From the NCBI RefSeq assembly GCF_001522545.3, contig NC_031768.1:4017088-4081087 (forward strand): a stretch of 64,000 bases of DNA, in the 5' to 3' direction. The translations under genes were made by a program, and so were the position numbers. The notes below the pieces were generated by a model. That model searched no databases. It was not told where the DNA came from and saw nothing but the letters and a program-made list of their open reading frames with translations. This DNA is from Parus major. Its lineage: Eukaryota; Chordata; Aves; Passeriformes; Paridae. Positions 59,075 through 64,000 of the stretch are shown piece by piece; position 1 is the first letter of the stretch, and each line of letters opens with the position of its first letter.

Positions 59075-59275
59075 CACCACAGCAAGGGTGGTGAGGCACT
59101 GGAACAGGTTGTCCAGAGAAATTGTGGATGCCCCATCCCTGGAAGTGTTCAAGGCCAGCTTGGATGGAGCACTGAGTTACTTGGTTTTGTGAGAGGTGTG
59201 CCTGCCCACGGCACGGGGCTGGAATTAGGTGATCTCTAATGTGCTTTCCAACCCAAGCCATTCCATGATTCTATT
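59075..59275 (+). repeat. CR1 LINE 3' end, diverged
   Basis: The plus strand has CAAGGGTGGTGAGGCACTGG, CCATCCCTGGAAGTGTTCAA, CCTGCCCACGGCACGGGGCT and CAAGCCATTCCATGATTCTA. Differences from the consensus are more frequent than in the copy at 44.7 kb, so it is older. The minus-strand open frame at 58,893-59,261 lies across it and is not a gene. Confidence 0.9.
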
Positions 59276-60908
59276 TGTATAATATTTCTGGAAAAAAGTT
59301 CTGTCCTGGAAATAGGAAGTGGGTTTGCAGTTGTGGTTTTAGCCTTGGTAAAGTGATGCTGGACAGCATCAGGCTCAGGTCAAGTCTAAATGCAGAGGAG
59401 ATTTTCAGGAGGGGGAAGGGGGTTGTTTAGTATTTGATCTACCAGAAGGATATTGAAAAAGTGTGTTTCTTTCAAGAGAAAAGGATTCTGCAAATCAAAA
59501 TCATAAGTTAGTCACTTCAGAAAAGCTCTTGGCTTGTGAAAAGACAGATTCAAACACTGAAGTTACCAGAGTATTGTGTCTACCATGCCACATCCCTGCC
59601 TACAAACCCTCACAGATCCCTTCAATTTTGGCTGAACAGCTCAAGAGCAGCTTCCTGCAGACACTTTGCATGGAAAATTGTGCCAGTTAGCAACACAAAA
59701 CTGGATTCCAGCCCAGTGTCTCCACTTGCATTGTCCAGAGACACCTCAACAGCAGAGGACATCAACTTCCCGTGCGCGAGCTCGGAAAGCGGCTTTAAGG
59801 GAGAGCTCCTGGGGTGGCTGAAAGCTCTCAGGTGGGAGGCTGGCAGGGGTGGCCCTGGTGGGAGGAAGGCAGGGTGGTCAAGAGACACCGTTGCTATGGC
59901 AATGCTGCCTGGGAAAGACAAAAGAGGAAACCTGTGATGAAAAGGGAACGGCTGAAATAGGGAGGAAAGCGGGACCCAGCCGTGACAAGCTGACACACAC
60001 TCGTCACCTCCAGTGACTGAAGCTGCCACTCACCCTGCCAAGCCACCACGTCACTCATCCATGTGGACAAGTGCCCTGAGCTTCTGGGCTGTCATAGGCT
60101 GAAAATTAGTTTTGGGGGGGTTTGAATAAAGATTTCCGATCATTTGTTGTGGACGTGGTGCCCATCGCAAATGCTTAAATTGGCTCTAAGTCTCAGAAGC
60201 TGTTTGCCATCCCCCAGCACCAAAATAACTTCCAATGGAAAAAAAAAAAACATTGCTAAATAATAAATATATTTATAGCTGTAGATATATTTATAGCTAT
60301 ATCTATATCCATTGCACCTACATGAGTCAAACATGAAGAGTTGCCAACTTTTACACTCTCTTTCTCACATGCTTATAGTAAAACCAGTTGCAGGTTGAGT
60401 AACCCTGACTTATCGACTCTGTGGCACAACAGCAGATGCCAGGATTTTGTTTGTGAATCTTCTGGGTAGAAGAATCAGATTGGGAACATTAAGAACCCCT
60501 AAAATCATCATCTTGACTTATAGGAACCCAGAAACAGGACACTGCAAATTACTCTGGCAAAGCTTAGTTATCCTTACAGCAACTCCAAATCAACATTAAT
60601 CTGTTGCCCAGATCAGCTAGTAAAAAACAAAGAATTTATGATAGAAACTGAGCTAAATTACAGCAATTGGCAGAGCAATGTTCCCCTGCCAAATGACCAT
60701 ATAAAACTACAACAAGCCACTCAGGTTGTGTAGGGCAGTTTCCACTGTAAATATACTGCTTCTAGCCAGGAGAGAAACACAATTGCTTTATGTAGGAAAA
60801 AAACTCAATGTAATTAGTTCTCAAGACACTATAGGCTCCTATATCATTATTTTCTATTAAAATCACAAATAAAGGCAAGTAAAAGAAAACAGGAAAAGGG
60901 GAGGAAGA
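59276..60908. other. Mostly non-coding stretch with small CpG cluster
   Basis: The part around 59,770-60,060 has clustered CpGs (for example CCCGTGCGCGAGCTCGG) and higher G+C. The minus-strand donor GGCAGG|GTGAGTGG lies at about 60,035. Open frames of 133-135 codons overlap there on both strands without known motifs. This could be a small promoter or enhancer, but no gene is seen. TATAGC-type repetition occurs at 60,263-60,310. Confidence 0.4.
59890..59903. promoter_or_regulatory. RFX-type X-box-like motif
   Basis: GTTGCTATGGCAAT is a near-perfect X-box (GTTGCC-NN-GGCAAC type) with one change in each half. It lies in the small CpG cluster, a better setting for a promoter element than the copy at 4.39 kb. 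Ciliary genes commonly carry such a site close to their start. No start codon or exon can be tied to it here. Confidence 0.35.
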
Positions 60909-60909
60909 A

Positions 60910-60947
60910 ATACATACATACATACATACATATATATATATATATAG
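60910..60947. repeat. CATA/TA microsatellite
   Basis: Five TACA units run into a TA repeat. The Tyr- and Ile-rich minus-strand frame across it is an artefact. Confidence 0.92.
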
Positions 60948-62004
60948 ACACACAGTCGTATTTTCATTCCATGTCTGTTTACCTTCTAAAATTTTTACAA
61001 TACATTTTTAAAACATCATTGAAAAAGATGTGGAATAGCAGCCCCCTTTTGTAGTATAGGGAATTGATACACAAGGAGATTAAGTGGATTCCTGAGGATC
61101 ACTCAGGAAATCTGCACTGGAGCAAAAAAACTGCTTTTTTCATATTCTTGCTGAGCACCAGAGGAAGGGGTTGGTGTTCCCTGAGGCCCAGGATCTCTGC
61201 AGCACTGCCATGGACATTGGGAAAATAAAGCCAAGGCCTTCAAGCGCTGAACCTGGCACAAAGAAAGGGTTGAATTTTTATTTATTTTTTTCTGCTTTTG
61301 TTTTATGTTTGTCCCACTGCTTGTTCAGAAAGTGAAATAAGTTATTCAGGCCCTGCTTTTTCATAATCTCCAGGGTACTTGGTGTGCGGATAAGCCATCG
61401 ATTTTTGCTCTCAGTCTGTTACAGTCACATATATGCAGTAAAAGTAATTTCCTTGGGGCTAATATCATTTGTTCTCCAGGGTTTTTCCTTATGAAAACTG
61501 AATTTTGAACAATCCTTATGTAACCTTTGCTATTAAGGTTACAAGAGATTGCGATCCATTTGTGAGATGAATAAAGCATAACATTTTGCTTCTGCAAACC
61601 TTCCTGACAAAGCTCTTTATGTCAGGGAAAGGATGAAGCTTTTACTGTGTGACAAAATTTCCAGTTGAAACTAAGAGATCTGTTAAATTACTTTCCCGAC
61701 CTGGTTTCTGCGTCTATTTGCTCTAAAATCTCTCTTTAATCTAATTTGAACTTTCACTCTAAAATTATTAAAATTCAGGTTTTAAAAGAATATTACTTTT
61801 CCCCCTCTTAGAGAAGTATGACAATTTTCATTGCCATATTTATTCTTTTTAAGGTTTTTAACTGTAAATTTGTTGTTCTATTAGAGTTTGATAAAGGACT
61901 ATATGGAAATATAGTAAGTAAGTTGTAACTTACTTATATAACCTATAGTTGTAAGCTTTTTTAGGTTACAAAAAAGCTGGGCTAAAAGTTTACTGCAATC
62001 ATTA
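60948..62004. other. Non-coding stretch, possible conserved block
   Basis: No gene is supported. The stretch 61,370-61,600 contains ATAAGCCATCGATTTTTGC and other mixed, non-repetitive sequence with an uninterrupted 78-codon minus-strand frame but no splice sites. A 10-bp inverted repeat (TAAGTAAGTT, two-base spacer, AACTTACTTA) occupies 61,915-61,936 and could form a small cruciform. Confidence 0.4.
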
Positions 62005-62130
62005 AAATAATCAAAGGTTCATTGAGTTTGGAAAAGGCTTCTGAGACTGTTGAGTCCAACCTTCAATTGATCACCCCTTTGTCAACCAGACCATGGCACT
62101 GAGTGTCACATCCAGTCATTTCTGGAACAA
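62005..62130 (-). repeat. Old CR1 LINE 3' tail
   Basis: On the plus strand GAGTTTGGAAAAGGCTTCTG, TTGAGTCCAACCTTCAATTG and GCACTGAGTGTCACATCCAG follow the reverse-complement CR1 end of the 'ttggaaaagacct' type, clearly diverged. It belongs to a different CR1 subfamily from the TTGGAAGGGACC copies. Confidence 0.75.
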
Positions 62131-64000
62131 AAATGTATATTTGGATGGCAATCACTTGTCCATTTTAACTAAAATTGCATTCAATAAGAAACATTTTTTC
62201 GGGAGGTAACTTCTCCCATAAAATAACTCCATCCTAAACAAACCACATTACAGTGGTTGCATGCCTGAGGAAAAGCTGGCAGGGTCAGAACACTGTTCTC
62301 AACTTTATTAAAGACCACTCAACCCTGAGCAAAAAGAAAGCTATTCGACCCCAAACACGCACAGTCACTCCTGGAGTCTGTGATACTGTAACAGCTCAGA
62401 AGGAGAAGTCTGGGGCAGGACATCTGACCTCTCTGGATGTTTCTGGTTGTCACCATCTCATTGTCACTGGGAGAGGTTCTGCTCGTTAAGGCACCATGGC
62501 CATTACAGCGTGCAACACCCCTGAGATGTGAGTACGAGGCACAAAAATCAGCTGCCTGCCAGCTGCTGAGTGTAGGACCTTCTCTTTTTTGGTTAAAAGT
62601 AAGATTTCCTCCAAAATTTCCTTTCTGTTCCTCTTGAGAAAGAGATAAAAGAACAGCCCTCTTTTATCTTCTTTTATCTTCTTTTCTTTAGTATTGATCA
62701 TGTTTTTCTCTGCTTTGAGATAATAAGGCCTCTTCAAACTAGCGCAACCAAAAATATTGTTATTGTTTGAAATGTGACTAAAAAGAAGCCAAAAACTCCC
62801 CTCTATCTCCAGAAGCACGAAAATATCCCTGAGCACCTCCACCCAGCCACATCAATTCATGGAGCATCTCATTTCTTCTGGCAGGACAGCTCTGAAAATG
62901 GTGTTGTGGTGAGAAATCCCTTGCTGTAGTTCCCGACTAAAGGTGGGATCAGTGGTCAGACCTTTGGTCTCACCCCTGAATCAGGTGTTCCCAGTGGCCA
63001 GGTCAGTCTCTGTGGGGTTCATATTTTGTTCAGCCCATCCCATATTCTGTTACACCATCCCATGTTACTGACACATTCTCATGGCACTTCCAAGCACAGA
63101 ATTCCTATGAAAAAAAAATTTTAAAAAAGGGTTTTTTATGCCAGTTTTTGCCTGTGAGGTATTAGGGACAGAGAAAGGCTGTTCAAGCCCCCTTTGTGCA
63201 ATCATTCAGCCCCAAGCCTGAGAGCCACCTCCCCTTCACCTGTGTGATTCCAGGCCTTATGGAAAATAGGGAGAAACAGGAGACAGCAGACGTTGCTAGA
63301 GCTATTTGTGGGTTCCACTGTGGGAGAAACAGGATCAGTGTGGGACCAGGAGACATCCACTGAATAATTTTTATCCACTTTGTAGGAGAATGAATGTCCC
63401 CTCCAAACCGCTTGCATCCAGCAGGACCCAGAACTTCAGAAGAGAAAGTACAGTACATCGTGAAACAGTTCTTTTTCCATGGGGAGCAAAGCACATTCCC
63501 AAATTATATTGGTAACAATAAACCCCTGAAATAATACAGTACATCTCTCTCCAGTGAACGGCGTCGTTCTGTGTTCTTCAGAACTGGGCGGAATGAAACT
63601 GCACAGAACAAAGGTTTCAAGTTTCCCTTTTTTGATGCTCTCAGGCCTGAGCGAAAAAATAATTAATTTCTCCACATCCACAAAGAATTTTGGCCATTTT
63701 GTCGTCGGTGGAACACAATAATTATCAGTGAAAAAAGAGCCAGTTTTCCTAGAGAAAGTAATGTGTGAGAAAACAGGACACAGTACACAGGAGAACATCT
63801 CCATTTCAAATCAGAGTAGGGACAGGAAGCTGATTTGTTTTACTTTTTAAAGCAATGTGGGGCACAAACCTTAACTCTCTTCCCTGAGTATGTGAACATA
63901 TTCCAGTGCAGTGGGAATTGCAGGCCGAGTCCTGCTGGTTTCCAACTGGGTGAGAAAGCTCTGGGGGTCCCTAATCTGGGGATTTTCCCTTTTTGGCACA
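62131..64000. other. Non-coding stretch to window end
   Basis: No exon or named transposon is seen. A 10-bp unit (CTTTTATCTT) is repeated about three times at 62,661-62,690. Overlapping minus-strand frames at 63,183-63,804 (up to 122 codons) have no recognisable content. Confidence 0.5.

Noticed and set aside
1..64000. CRISPR arrays, phage or bacterial defence systems, operons
   Set aside because: No regularly spaced repeats, no bacterial gene packing and clear vertebrate retrotransposons throughout.

Overview
The window looks like nuclear DNA from a bird, most likely a songbird (passerine). The main evidence is many short CR1 LINE 3' ends carrying the typical avian tail (TTGGAAGGGACC and ATTCTGTGATTCTGT motifs), one complete-looking SINE with a tRNA-Ile-derived head joined to a CR1-type tail (the TguSINE1 design described from songbirds), and compact endogenous-retrovirus LTRs. 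I saw no Alu, L1 or other mammalian repeats, no bacterial operon structure and no ribosomal or functional tRNA gene. Most of the 64 kb is AT-rich intergenic or intronic DNA, and nearly all of its long open frames look like chance.

Layout. 1-8.6 kb: no firm gene, one recursive-splice-like motif (about 2.85 kb), an RFX-like X-box (4.39 kb) and an old CR1 (6.2-6.7 kb). 8.62-9.76 kb: the only large CpG island, a likely promoter. On the minus strand it holds a short signal-peptide-like start ending in a good splice donor. 10-20.8 kb: CR1 tails, AT-rich microsatellites, a 20-bp perfect palindrome with a p53-type half-site and a long imperfect hairpin. 20.8-27.7 kb: a CR1, a minus-strand LTR of about 510 bp, an AT-rich satellite-like block, a second recursive-splice-like motif and a large pentanucleotide array that contains an assembly gap. 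28-39.3 kb: nothing I can call. 39.3-43.5 kb: two minus-strand candidate coding exons either side of a CR1 that was broken by two separate LTR insertions. 44-48.2 kb: a CR1 3' tail and a decayed CR1 endonuclease region. 51-60 kb: candidate exons on both strands, several CR1 copies, the tRNA-Ile SINE and a small CpG cluster with a second X-box-like site. 60-64 kb: microsatellites and one more CR1 tail.

How it fits together. The CpG island is the only convincing gene-regulatory feature. The candidate exons rest on splice signals plus an open frame, without recognised homology. Their reading phases do not join into one transcript inside the window, so any gene here has long introns and further exons outside. 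I found no clear evidence of a new biological system. The best leads are the unassigned minus-strand exons, the two recursive-splice-like sites and the nested transposon cluster.
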